From assembly GCA_000827265.1 (NCBI GenBank), contig KN834869.1, forward strand, positions 58,571 through 90,990: a stretch of 32,420 bases of DNA. Reading direction: 5' to 3'. The position numbers were made by a program, and so were the translations under genes. Shown here piece by piece: positions 11,000 through 21,380 of the stretch. Source of the DNA: Collybiopsis luxurians FD-317 M1 (Eukaryota; Basidiomycota; Agaricomycetes; Agaricales; Omphalotaceae). The notes beneath the pieces are model-generated. The model worked only from the letters and a program-made list of their open reading frames with translations. It was not told the origin of the DNA and made no database searches. Position 1 is the stretch's first letter, and every line of letters starts with the position of its first letter.

Positions 11000-11764
11000 A
11001 GCTTTATTCAGATGGAGCGAAAGACAAAATCCAGCATGTAGTTTGGTGTCCCACCAACGGTACCAGTAGTCAAACTGGTCCAAGAACCAATGTGGCACAA
11101 CTCATTCAGCAAAAGTATCATTTAGTTTTTCAATAACATCCAAGTCAGCACAGCCAGTGTAATTGTCTCCAACTGTGATTCCAAAACTCAATCCTGCCTC
11201 CAGATTTTTGCTGTCATAGTATTGATCAATCCAAATTCGGGTTGAAGGGTGTTGTTGTCCAAAGCCTAATTTGGGCTGTAGGAGACAAAAGAAGTTGCTG
11301 TACAGATTCTGTAAGTCCTTTCCATCATAGGTATAGCTGCAGAAGGTTGCGACATAATCTGGAGTACCATCGCTTTCAAAGACAACAGCATCAGGAATCT
11401 GTTTCTGCGTGTATTGAAAGAGTTTGGATTTATTGATAAGCCAGCCTAGGTATAAGTGAGGGGGGCGGAATTGTTTAGACAAATTTGGAATGAGATAGAG
11501 GGGCAAAAGGTCTAAAGGTTGACTGGTGAAAGCTTTGAATCCATCCTTAAACAAATGCATGAGCATCGCAAAGAATGGCAACAGTATGATGCACCTCATT
11601 TGTATAGTGAACACCTTGAGGAAGGAACAGATATTTGGATTTGTCAGTGACTTCGAGGGAAAAATAACAAGGAGGGCCAGGAAGGCATTTATGCGACTTC
11701 TTCCACTGGAATTCATTTCAGTCCAAGAACCACCTCGCTGGAACCCCTGAAGCAAAGACCTCAT
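11000..11764 (-). pseudogene. Unrecognised gene relic, tandem copy 2
   Basis: An open frame from 11764 to 11102 contains SQPLDLLPLYL, PPHLYLGWLINKSKLFQYTQ, SFGITVGDNYTG and a C-terminal LNDTFAE before TGA. The same frame continues past that TGA as VVPHWFLDQFDYWYRWWD, matching GVPARWFLD in the adjacent copy, so the TGA at 11102-11104 is probably not the original end. The copy immediately upstream (11718-12200) shares the same blocks in the same order. The first part of this frame (before about 11560) has another overlapping frame of similar quality, so the 5' end is unsure. I do not recognise the family. Confidence 0.5.
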
Positions 11765-12200
11765 TCAATTGGCTTTCATGCTCTGCAGGGATGACACCAT
11801 CGTAGTTTGTGCCAATAGAAAGGCCAAGAAGAAATTGCAATTTCTCTCCCTCATTCATAGGGCTTTCTCTGTCACAGAAATAAGTGATAAGAATTTGAGA
11901 TTGAAGCACAGATGAAATAACAATGCCTAATTTTTCCAAGAGAAGAGCTAGAAGAGGGTTACCATGGCCAGACATGGATGCACAGGTTCCTTCATGGTCT
12001 GCCTTGGGCAGTATTCCTATGAATCTGCAGGATTTGGGACAGTATTTTTCAACGTAAAGGAAGATCTTGGAGGTGTCAATGATCCATCCTCAATGCAAAA
12101 CAGGAGGTTTTGCCTGTTTGATGGAACTCAGTTGGAGATATGAAGGCAGATGATCGAGAGGCTGGCTCAAAAAGGTGCGAATTTGGTCCTGGAGTATCAT
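11718..12200 (-). pseudogene. Unrecognised gene relic, tandem copy 1
   Basis: One minus-strand frame from the ATG at 12200 to the TGA at 11718 is open except for a TGA after PPVLH, at the site where copy 2 reads LYLGW. Blocks in common with copy 2: SQPLDHLPSYL / SQPLDLLPLYL; GWIIDTSKIF / GWLINKSKLF; LGLSIGTNYDGV / FGITVGDNYTGC; LNEVFASGVPARWFLD / LNDTFAE..VVPHWFLD. A possible earlier exon starting at 12299 (MSSKESHLFKSLTN) resembles SLTN in copy 2. The two copies look like an old tandem duplication of a protein of roughly 200-250 residues. No catalytic motif is apparent. Confidence 0.5.
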
Positions 12201-12548
12201 AACTAGTCAAAGAGATATCATCACGAATAGAAACGAGCACACCTCTTCTGTGTATGAATTGGTGAGGGACTTGAAAAGGTGAGATTCTTTGCTGCTCATG
12301 GTAATGACGGACATGGTTGTATCATGTGACTTAATAGGAATGGGGCATACATACGCCGCTCAGCAGGCTGTGCCACTCAATCTCGGACAAGTTCATCATG
12401 AAAACACAATCTGAAGGTATGTGGTCTCTGACAGATACTGATTAAGAAACACATCTAAAGGTGCATCTAGGATCAACTTCAGCAGTATTACATTCAGGTG
12501 CATTTATTCTCAATCAACTTCAATGAGCTTTGCCCATCTAAAATGTGA

Positions 12549-13705
12549 ACAGAATTGACATCCTTGACAATCAAACATGAAGAACATCTTAAACTGCTGA
12601 GTCTGCTAATTGAACAGGGGTACCAAACTCAAAGAGAACAGGGATGGTACAGTTCCATTGATTGTGTGCTGAATTATTGGGCACTTGAAGCGTCTAAATC
12701 AACGAGCTGGACATTTTCAGTCTCTCCCCAAGATCCAGTTGGCTATTCCATATTTAGAGATGAAGATGAGGGCAGAAGATGGTCCAGTTTGTATCGCCCA
12801 CATAGGTCTGAGGAAACATCCAACAAGGAATGGGGTAAGAATCGTAACAATGCAATAAATGTTGATGAAGGTATCATCATTATCATAATTCTTGGTTTTA
12901 TACATCCTGATACACTATACTAGATGAGAATGATGAAGACAAAGAAACTGAGGTTGAGGAAGACAAAGAGGCTGAGGTTGAGGAAGATGAAGAAGCTAAG
13001 GTTGAGGAAGCTAAGGTTGAGGAAGACAAAGAAGCTGAGGTTGAGGAAGACGACAACTTTGAATATGGAATAGTTGACTGGGACAAGAAAATTGAAAAGG
13101 GTAAAGAGGCTGATGATGAACAAAAGCATGACTTGGATGATGATGAAAACATCACAACCTCATTAGGTTCATCAAGCAAAGTGGAAGTGAAGGAGATCGA
13201 AGACAATTATTGGTGCTACATTGACTTCACACTCCTCATCTGGTGAACTCCTAAAGCTCAAATTCCCTCCTTCATCTGCGGCCTGCTTTGGGAGGTCAAA
13301 CTGTTCCCTTGGAATTCTCTGGTTGAGCTTGAAGCTAACATCTGGTCATCCTTCAATTGAGCACTTCCACAAGTCATACAACAAGTGCAATTTGTTTTCT
13401 TTAATCAGACTACTCAATTTGTCTTCACTGTCATTACGGTTGGAACCTACTGCAAGTTTCTGAAGTTTGATAGGAAACATACCCCGGAACTTGACCCTAC
13501 AAACATGTCTGCCTGAGGATACACCAATCCTATAATTGACACTATTCCCATCTATGACTCAGGAATCATTGAAATGGTTGTGGAAGCTGAAGGGGGTACA
13601 AAAGGACTTGCTTATGCACAAATGCACTACTCTGAAAGATTCTTGAGGGAGTGGAAAGCGTTCAAAGACTGGGCAGCTAAAGTTTCCATCTCTGGATTTG
13701 TGTGA
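12549..13705 (+). pseudogene. Acidic-repeat gene, two exons, interrupted by three TGA codons
   Basis: Exon 1 is open from 12549 to 12870; its 5' end is unresolved because no in-frame ATG is evident. A 53-nt intron (GTATCA...ACTAG, 12871-12923) joins in phase to 12924-13705. Exon 2 begins with an acidic tandem repeat (EVEEDKEA, EVEEDEEA, KVEEA), encoded by units of about 24 nt. It then has a more ordered part including VQFVFFNQTTQFVFTVITVG and HYSERFLREWKAFKDW. The frame runs from 12924 to the final TGA at 13703 but is broken by TGA at 13244, 13358 and 13514. There are no frameshifts. All three fit CGA (Arg) to TGA. The second half recalls an uncharacterised domain seen in agaricomycete repeat-rich regions; no function can be given. 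Confidence 0.55.
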
Positions 13706-14032
13706 TGTGTTAGATATCCCGACTTTGATTTTTTCATCTTCACTGTGGGCTGCCCCTCTCTTTTCCTTCTTGTTTTATCACCAGCTAGATCCGAGGAGTA
13801 GCATAAGCATGAATTATATTACCATCTATCTTTGCTTCTACTATTTTTCAAATCCTACATACTTCTAGTTGCAATTTTTGGTTTGGTTTACCTACCCAAG
13901 GTTTGAGAGTATTAGTGCTACGTTTTAAGCATGTAGGTGCACACAAGAGTGAAAGTGACAGAGAAGATACTTATAGGCAAAAAATGTGAAGAGGATGTGG
14001 GCCAATAATACCTATCATTCACTCTCTCCTCT
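13706..14032. other. No feature recognised upstream of the gap
   Basis: AT-rich sequence with no recognisable frame. The last 23 bases before the gap recur right after it. Confidence 0.4.
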
Positions 14033-14815
14033 NNNNNNNNNNNNNNNNNNNNNNNNNNNNNNNNNNNNNNNNNNNNNNNNNNNNNNNNNNNNNNNNNNNN
14101 NNNNNNNNNNNNNNNNNNNNNNNNNNNNNNNNNNNNNNNNNNNNNNNNNNNNNNNNNNNNNNNNNNNNNNNNNNNNNNNNNNNNNNNNNNNNNNNNNNNN
14201 NNNNNNNNNNNNNNNNNNNNNNNNNNNNNNNNNNNNNNNNNNNNNNNNNNNNNNNNNNNNNNNNNNNNNNNNNNNNNNNNNNNNNNNNNNNNNNNNNNNN
14301 NNNNNNNNNNNNNNNNNNNNNNNNNNNNNNNNNNNNNNNNNNNNNNNNNNNNNNNNNNNNNNNNNNNNNNNNNNNNNNNNNNNNNNNNNNNNNNNNNNNN
14401 NNNNNNNNNNNNNNNNNNNNNNNNNNNNNNNNNNNNNNNNNNNNNNNNNNNNNNNNNNNNNNNNNNNNNNNNNNNNNNNNNNNNNNNNNNNNNNNNNNNN
14501 NNNNNNNNNNNNNNNNNNNNNNNNNNNNNNNNNNNNNNNNNNNNNNNNNNNNNNNNNNNNNNNNNNNNNNNNNNNNNNNNNNNNNNNNNNNNNNNNNNNN
14601 NNNNNNNNNNNNNNNNNNNNNNNNNNNNNNNNNNNNNNNNNNNNNNNNNNNNNNNNNNNNNNNNNNNNNNNNNNNNNNNNNNNNNNNNNNNNNNNNNNNN
14701 NNNNNNNNNNNNNNNNNNNNNNNNNNNNNNNNNNNNNNNNNNNNNNNNNNNNNNNNNNNNNNNNNNNNNNNNNNNNNNNNNNNNNNNNNNNNNNNNNNNN
14801 NNNNNNNNNNNNNNN
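14033..14815. other. Assembly gap (783 N)
   Basis: A run of Ns. The bases on each side are nearly the same: TACCTATCATTCACTCTCTC ends the left flank and begins the right flank, differing only by one C in the following CCTCT. Frames that appear to span the gap are meaningless. Confidence 0.99.
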
Positions 14816-14840
14816 TACCTATCATTCACTCTCTCCCTCT

Positions 14841-15373
14841 GACTAATTTCCAAAGATGTGAGTGAGATGTTTCTATGTGGTGAGCAAGGTCTGCAGTCAA
14901 AGCTTTCAATTCAGTGGCCCTAAATGCAGCACTGTGGCGTGGTTCATTTGAGTATCTACATATCTGCTAAGCATCCACACCACTGCAGTCACATGATAAT
15001 GAAGTGACTTTCATATGATCAAATGCCTCACGCCATGAACAATGGAATGCCGGTATATAAGCCAAAGCTATTGACAGGTCTTCATTGGGTGTTTACAATG
15101 TGTGGGCCATCCTGAAAGTCTGTTCAGTGCATTATATCCCAAGAGATAAAAATTCAATTTACAGTGCTGTTGGGCATATTTTGCCAATATCCTGCATTTA
15201 CCTTTAGATAACTCTGTAATCTCTTGGGCCATAGATGCAAAACTTGAGCTCGAATATTTAGTGCCACATCACTATAGCGGGGAAGTTACCCCTTTGCCCC
15301 ACGAATAAATGGTCCCAGACCACCTCCTTCCCATACCCAGATAGTCAACCCAAATGCTTCAGTTGCAATTGGA
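14841..15373. other. Leader of the Ty3/gypsy relic; LTR not delimited
   Basis: This stretch precedes the gag ATG at 15374 and should hold the 5' LTR and leader if the element is complete on that side. No second LTR copy exists in the window for comparison, so I cannot set boundaries. TATAAGCC at 15056-15063 is a TATA-like sequence. Confidence 0.35.
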
Positions 15374-17085
15374 ATGAACTACGGGGAAGGATTTGCTAAT
15401 GTTCAAACAAACGTCGACACAGGGCTAGGCTTGATTAATGGACCTGCTACCCCTGTTGAACCTACAGCTACAGTAACTGTCCAGACAGGATTTCGAACAA
15501 CAGCAGGGGCCCCACCAGGAGGTTCTCCTAGTGGCCCAGTTCCCCCCAGAACATGGATAAGTCCAACCCATAGCCAAAAGGGGGGATACGTTCCCCTAGT
15601 CGCTCCACCAATTGGTGGTGGAGGTCCTCCTTATTATCTCAGTGGTCCAGGGGGCCCCAGAGGTCCAAGAGGACTGGGGGGTCCAAGGGGATCAAATCCT
15701 CCAAGCGATAGAGGAGGGGATAGAGGGCCACCATATTGGGGAAGACCTCTATACAGAGGTGGCCCACCTGGAGGCCCACCAGGAGGAGGAGGCAGAGGTG
15801 GTGGTCCCCCAAGTGATCCTAGTGACTGGGGAACCATGGATGATGCCTATTACCATGGGGGAAGAGGTTGGTTAGCAGTTCGAGGACCAAGAGGAGAATG
15901 AGGGGAAGCAGGACCCCCTGGAAGAGATGCCAACCAAATTCCAGAATTCGATCAGCGAAAGGACCGTATTAACAAGGAATCGAAGCTTGACATGAAGAAG
16001 CCCAATGCCTTCTCCAGCCTTGACAGATTGAAGTGGGAACCATTTCTTTCCCAATTGAAATGAATATTCACTGCAAAACGAACAGTATATTAGGAGGATG
16101 AGGATAAGGTAGCATTTGCAGTATCATATCTAACTGACGCCGCAGCTGCACACTATGGTAACCTTGTTCATTGAGAGGAACAAGGGGAAGACATCCTTGC
16201 CCTCCAGTTCTGGCCTTCATTTGTGGAAGAATGGGGGAAATACTTTAGTGTCTTCGATGCACAATGAGACGCTCAGACTTGACTAGACTGGATCCATCAA
16301 CAGCTGCAAGAAACTTTTGTGAAATTCATTGTATGGTTCCAGCAGTGTGCATTCAAAATGGGCTACAACAATGTTGCCCTTATTGCCTTGTTATAAAAAG
16401 CAGTACATGCAAGTCTGGACCTTACAGTTTTGTCACAATGAGACAAGCCTACAACATACTTGGAATGGGCCGCTTGCTATCAAGAATTGGATCAGTCTAT
16501 TAGGGCTACTGTGGACCCTCAGCGAAGATATGGAGCAAGAGGAAACCTGTTGCATGCAGTGGCTGTCCCAGGTCTTAATCAGATTTGGGAACAGGACATC
16601 CCCAACTATTGCCAGGGACCAGTTCAACCCCAGTACCAGGGGAACAATAGTGGGGGAAGACAACAAGCAAATTGGAACAATAATGCCTGGAATAACAATC
16701 AGGGGAACAATTGGAGGGGTCATCAAAGAGGAGCTGCTGCATGGGAAGATGGTGTAGGTGACTACCCAGATGAAGGACAGAGTTCCCCATCACATTATAA
16801 GGGACTGAGCTCCTCCCCAGAGGAGGGGGAACATGACTGTCTATGTGGAGCTTTAGCTGACTTTGAGGGGGATACTATTTTATGAGCAGGAATAGTGCCC
16901 ATCCTGGCTCAATGGGAAGAGTTTAGATGAAGAAGGCAGGAGAGACTCTGCTTCCGATGTGGGGGAAAGGGACACATGGGCAAAGAATGTGCTAATCCCG
17001 AGAACCTTGATCCCCCAAAGGGTTTACAAGAAGGCAATTCAAATTGCCCAAAAAATGAAGAGAACATGGACCGTGAGTGACTAAG
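15374..17085 (+). pseudogene. Ty3/gypsy gag relic with CCHC zinc knuckle
   Basis: One frame can be followed from the ATG at 15374 to about 17085. The first 175 codons encode a Gly/Pro-rich, collagen-like N-terminus. Capsid-like sequence follows (FSSLDRLKWEPFLSQLK, VAFAVSYLTDAAAAHYGNLV, FVKFIVWFQQCAFKMGYNNV), then an Asn-rich linker and the nucleic-acid-binding knuckle CFRCGGKGHMGKEC (C-x2-C-x4-H-x4-C) at about 16949-16990. Stops in frame: TGA at 15899, 16061, 16172, 16265, 16280, 16439, 16883, 16928 and 17078; TAG at 16091; TAA at 16394. The reading frame itself is unshifted, so the decay is by point mutation, and nine of the eleven stops are TGA. Gag forms the particle that packages element RNA; this copy cannot. 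Confidence 0.85.
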
Positions 17086-17312
17086 GGTGGCTGTCTTTAC
17101 CCTCGAAGGGATACAAGATCCAGAGGGGGAAGACAGTAACTGGAATGTCAAAATACAGGAAAATCTCTAAAACAAATTGGGGAACAATTCAGGAAATGGG
17201 AAAGGGGCTCTGATGAGGAAATAGGAGCACCACAGAGTCCTGCAAATATAACTCCAGTTATGGGTCGAGCCTCCTTTGTGGGAGAGAAAGGAGTACCGGC
17301 ACGACTTTCTTC

Positions 17313-17687
17313 TTGTTTGAACAATTCGTTTATAGTTTCAACTCAGTTACCTCTTCCAACATTAATGATAATGTAAGTTACAATGCTCTGATTGATTCAG
17401 GTGCCACAAGAAGTTTCATCAATTGTACATTGGTGGAGAAGTTCCCCCAGAACATCATTCAACTGGAGGAACCTATCCCCCTTGAACTTTTTGATGGAAA
17501 ACCCACATCGGCAGGTGAAATTACAAAGGCATTTAAGGATTCTATTAGTTTTGCAGATGGTACTATACATGTAGTAGAATTTTTGATTACTAGATTACAC
17601 CCAACAGTGCCGCTCGTGCTTGGCTTGCCCTGGTTACGAAAATACAACCCAGATATCAACTGGGGAGACCTCGCTTACTTTCTGTGA
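17313..17687 (+). pseudogene. Ty3/gypsy aspartic protease relic
   Basis: An open frame encodes a retropepsin-like domain with the catalytic triplet in ALIDSGATRSFIN (Asp at about 17392-17394) and the later PLVLGLPWLRKYNPDINW block. The closing LGLPWL-x5-P-x-I-x-W is typical of gypsy proteases. It lies in a different frame from gag, and the upstream junction (17086-17312) holds more stops. The protease would cleave the Gag-Pol polyprotein; here it is orphaned by stops upstream. Confidence 0.85.
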
Positions 17688-17880
17688 ATGAAACATTCAA
17701 ATATCTGCTGCGATAGCAGAAGGAATAGTACAAGGGGAATGCACAGAAGGCAATACGCTGAACAAACAGGTGACACCTAAATGACCAAGTGTCACAATAG
17801 AAGATGTAGCAGAAGAAGAGGACGGGGGAACTTCCCCAACTTACCAAGCTGAAGAGGAGGAAGCCTCATTACAGGAAACA

Positions 17881-18822
17881 CTGCCCGAAGATCCAATACT
17901 GATGGGGATCAATGAATGGCTGATTTATGCAGATTGGTTAACTCAACAAAACAACAATTTTGAAACCTGGAGGCAGGAGTACCACATTCAGCCATTGGGG
18001 AAAGGGTACTCTGAGAAGGCTTTCCAAGTGTGGATCAAAAAGTCGAATACATGGTCATCTAAACTTCCTATCTACAAGCAAAAGAGATGTTGGGTTCAAA
18101 AGTGGACTGGGGGAACAGAGGAGCATTTTCCTATTCAGCCTGTACCAGAACAAGTCCAGAAAATACTGTCTTCCCCTGCGCTGAAGCAAAAGAAACAAAG
18201 GGTGAAGAGAAAAGCGCACCGGACAATGCAAAGGGTGAAATTCAAATGAAAGTCCAACCCAGACTCAAAAGGGAAGTTGTTCAGTCTGATAGGAGCCGCT
18301 GCCATGGGCTCCCTCCTACAATCAGGTACTCCCACATATGTGATACATATTAAGCCCACTACAGGGGAAGACAATCTCAAAGGGGAATGACTCCATGCTA
18401 CAGAAACAAAGGACGCAAACCATATGATGAATGGGGAACAGAAGGGGAAGAAAGAACAAGATCCACAAGAAGTAGAGGAGCTAAAAAAATATGTTCCCCC
18501 TCAATATCAAGATTTCCTGGACATCTTTTCCCCAGGAGAGGCCAAGGAGCTACCTCCTCACCGTCCCTACAATATTAAATTCAAAACAGAAGGGGATGCA
18601 ATGCCACCTATTGGTAAACTCTACAATATGTCTGAAGTAGAACTTAAGGCATTAAAAGATTACATCAACAACATGCAAGGGAAAGGCTTCATCTGCTCGT
18701 CAAGTTCCCCCGCAGGCGCTCCAGTTCTATTTGCCAAGAAAAAAGACAGAACCTTACTTCTTTGCATTGACTACAGGGCATTAAACCCTCCAGACTTGTA
18801 CACACATGTCTCTGTCCTTTGA
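17881..18822 (+). pseudogene. Ty3/gypsy protease-RT spacer and N-terminal reverse transcriptase
   Basis: The spacer includes 17902-18249 and a block near 18290-18355 (AAAMGSLLQSGTPTYVIHIK) typical of gypsy pol upstream of RT. The RT frame at 18424-18822 shows VPPQYQDFLDIFSP, LPPHRPYNIKF, LKALKDYINNMQGKGFI, SSSPAGAPVLFAKKKD and LCIDYRALN. After that the sequence stops resembling RT (next would be the first catalytic Asp region), so the domain is cut before its active site. No polymerase activity is possible. Confidence 0.85.
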
Positions 18823-19431
18823 AAAGCTTGCAAACTCGGCTTTGCAAAATTTGAAGTTTGGGCTATAACCTCTCTGGAGAAGATGTTCTCTGTAGAAATC
18901 TACCCTATGACAACAACAACCCCATACTCACTGTCCATGCATCTGTCTCCCATTGATGTTACCACCATCATACCCCTCATGCATGAATGTGATCTTGAAA
19001 ATGATTTTTATATGAACTTGTACAAACAGATGGTTTTGGGCAAACACCCTCTTCAACACCAACAATGGCTTCATGTTTTTTGCCTTCCCTTCCTCAAGGT
19101 GTAACTCCCAATGATGACACCACTCAGCTGCATCTTTTGGTTGGCAATCACTTGCTCCTAGTCCAAGCGCAAGAAAAGCTGGTTTCATTATGAATGTCGA
19201 CAGCATCACTTTCTTTCCCTCCATGTCCATTTTCTGATACAACTGGTGCTGGTACTGTGAGATCCCCAACCTGCAGGGCATGTAACCCACTGGACGATAT
19301 CAACACTTGTAATTGAGTTTTGCATTGTATTTCTGCTTCACCTGAATTGACGAGTATCATTTAACTTCTTGCATATTGTAGTACAGCCTCGATACAGATT
19401 CAATGTACAATGTAGTGAAAGAGAAATATAT
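18823..19431. other. No gene recognised; junction after the gypsy truncation
   Basis: Sequence after the RT breakpoint. Minus-strand frames at 19148-19360 and 18928-19290 may belong to the 3' end of the coiled-coil relic, but I cannot align them to anything. Confidence 0.35.
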
Positions 19432-21299
19432 CTATGTCAACTTCTGCTTATATGAAATCAAACCCTTGAGCATTTTTGATGCATCTTCAATAGCTGATAC
19501 CCAGTCAGCCACCCTTTCCTTTTTTTCAGAATCCTCAGTCAGCGAAAGGCTCTTGCCCCACCACTGGAGACAGGCCAGTATGCTGAGCCAGCCATTGGTG
19601 CCATAATGGTCAAGTGACTTCCAGTTATCCTCAAACTCTTGAACTGGCAAGGGCAGTCCATCCTTCCCTTTTTTCTGCCATTCTGGTTGCAAGTGTATCC
19701 ACCAACTCCAAAATTCTTCTGCAAATTTCCCAACCCATCCAGGTCCAATGACAATTTTCTTTTTTATTCCTCCCATACTGTATCCAGGTTGTTAGTTCAC
19801 CAGGACAATTTGTCTTGGATAGACTGCTATTCCTAGTTTTCCATCTGTTGATTTGTTCTAGGTCAGACCAGCAATTTATGAAGGCAGTGTATGGGCTGCC
19901 AAGGTTGATATTCAAGAATTCAAATGCATTTTTGAACCATTGGATGCCCTTTGCATCTTGAGGAAAGCAGAGGGGATACATTGTAGGTCCAGGAATGAGG
20001 GCAAGATGCTGGAGAAGCCATGAAAAGCTGCATGATTGAATCATTTATGGCCACTGACCTGAGTTGTAGGAGCAGCGTGAGTGGAATCACAATCGGTACC
20101 TTTGACCTATAAACCAGAAAAGTATCAATTGAGTGGAATAGATGTCGATAACTGAAAATACTAAACCAGGCTAGCATTCAATTCCTGAGTGGTTTCATCT
20201 TCACCTGCACAAGAAGGAAAGGTGGGTTTGAGTGTTTGGGCCTTGAGCTATAGATACATCAGATATTGGTGGATTTTATGATAAAAAAGAGCCACAGTAG
20301 CATACTAGATTGCTATCATTGCTCAAGGACTCTTCCTTCTTGTATGGACAAATTTAGATCAATGGATTGATAATACGGTACTTTGTTGACTCACTTTTGC
20401 CTGTGGTCCTGCGTTCCCAGTTTGTGGAAGCTCTACAGAAACTTCAGTGAGTTTGCCTTGGTTCTCTTGTTTTCCCTTGCCAATTCTGTCAGCATTGAAA
20501 GAGGCTCTTAAAATCACAGAAACAACTCTACTGGTTTCTGGAATTGTTTATCACAGGAAGCATGTTCAGCTTCCAATCTAGTGTGTTTTGCTTCCAAATT
20601 AGCCAGCTGATTTTCTAATGAAGTAACTTTTTTTTCAAGTGCTGAAATCTCTCATTTATGGGTGTCCTAACAGTGCAATAAAGTCAGATAACAGTCAAAT
20701 TGCAAGTAGATTGGATGCTAACCTTGGATTTCAGCCACTCACAGCCCAGCAACAGACTTATATCAGTGGCTTCTGCATCAGCCATTCTGGGAGGGTTGGG
20801 GTCATCTTCAATCAAGTCAGATTCATCAACCAAACTCAAGGAAACTGGTATGTTCAGCTTGCTCTGACACTCCATAAGCTGAAGGCTGGTCTGACAAAGT
20901 GTGCGATAGGTAGAATCATGCTTATTCTGAGTATCGACTATAGCCTTTGGAACCCAGTTCTAATGGAACAAATGAAGATATGTGGAATAAGGGAAATGAA
21001 GAAGAATGTACCAAAATTTCTTCAATCAATTCATCAAGTTCTTGCTGTTTTCAGTTGAGTTCCATTTCTGCCTTCTTTTTTACTGTATCTTGATGCTTTG
21101 CTTCCTTCTGAACAACCTCTATTTCTTTCTCAAGCTGGGCAATGATTTCTTGACTTTCAGAGAATTCCCGAGACATGACTTGCACTTTCTGTGATGTATA
21201 GTTCAGTGTGTAAGAATATTGAGCACTGGGCACAGAACAAGAACTTACCATGTACCTCTGGTCTGCTTCAGAGTCTAACAATGAGTGGCTTTGTTTCAT
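19432..21299 (-). pseudogene. Broken multi-exon coiled-coil gene with a conserved agaricomycete C-terminal domain
   Basis: Exon-like blocks on the minus strand: 21299-21249, 21188-21012, 20959-20723, 20641-20395, 20204-20167, 20106-20059, then about 20024-19432. Introns have GT..AG ends; most are about 50-80 nt, one is 190 nt. The first half is heptad-like and charged (ESQEIIAQLEKEIEVVQKEA; ENQLANLEAKHTRLEAEHAS). The C-terminal part has GELTTWIQYGRNKK, FWSWWIHLQPEW and GTNGWLSILACLQWWG, matching the pattern (WI..R, FW.WW..LQP.W, G.NG....LA.L.WW) of an uncharacterised protein abundant in Agaricomycetes. Breaks: TGA at 21051 in exon 2, a frame loss at the A8 run (20626-20633), another near 20540, and a one-base shift in an A-rich run near 19762. 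Probably a pseudogene; the A-run shifts could be sequencing errors, but the TGA cannot be explained that way. Confidence 0.55.
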
Positions 21300-21365
21300 G
21301 ATGACAGTAAGATATAAAATCAAGTGTAACAAAGAAACCCATAGGCTGACCGCTGGAGCTGGAAG

Positions 21366-21380
21366 AATATATATATTTAT
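21366..21380 (-). promoter_or_regulatory. TATA-like box upstream of the coiled-coil relic
   Basis: On the minus strand this reads ATAAATATATATATT, about 67-81 bp upstream of the ATG at 21299. Position and sequence fit a core promoter; nothing else supports it. Confidence 0.35.

Larger units (their letters stand above)
15374..18790 (+). mobile_element. Ty3/gypsy LTR retrotransposon relic, truncated inside reverse transcriptase
   Basis: The order gag (with zinc knuckle), aspartic protease, spacer, start of reverse transcriptase is that of Ty3/gypsy elements. Homology stops right after the RT motif CIDYRALN near 18785; the catalytic YxDD box, RNase H and integrase are all missing, as is any 3' LTR. 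Gag alone carries 11 in-frame stops, and gag, protease and RT lie in three different frames. The element is dead and 3'-truncated, with unrelated sequence joined after it. Confidence 0.85.

Noticed and set aside
13918..14853. Long open frames across the gap
   Set aside because: They consist of Ns and carry no information.
15374..15901. A separate collagen-like protein gene
   Set aside because: The frame continues past the TGA into capsid-like and zinc-knuckle sequence, so it is the start of the gypsy gag.
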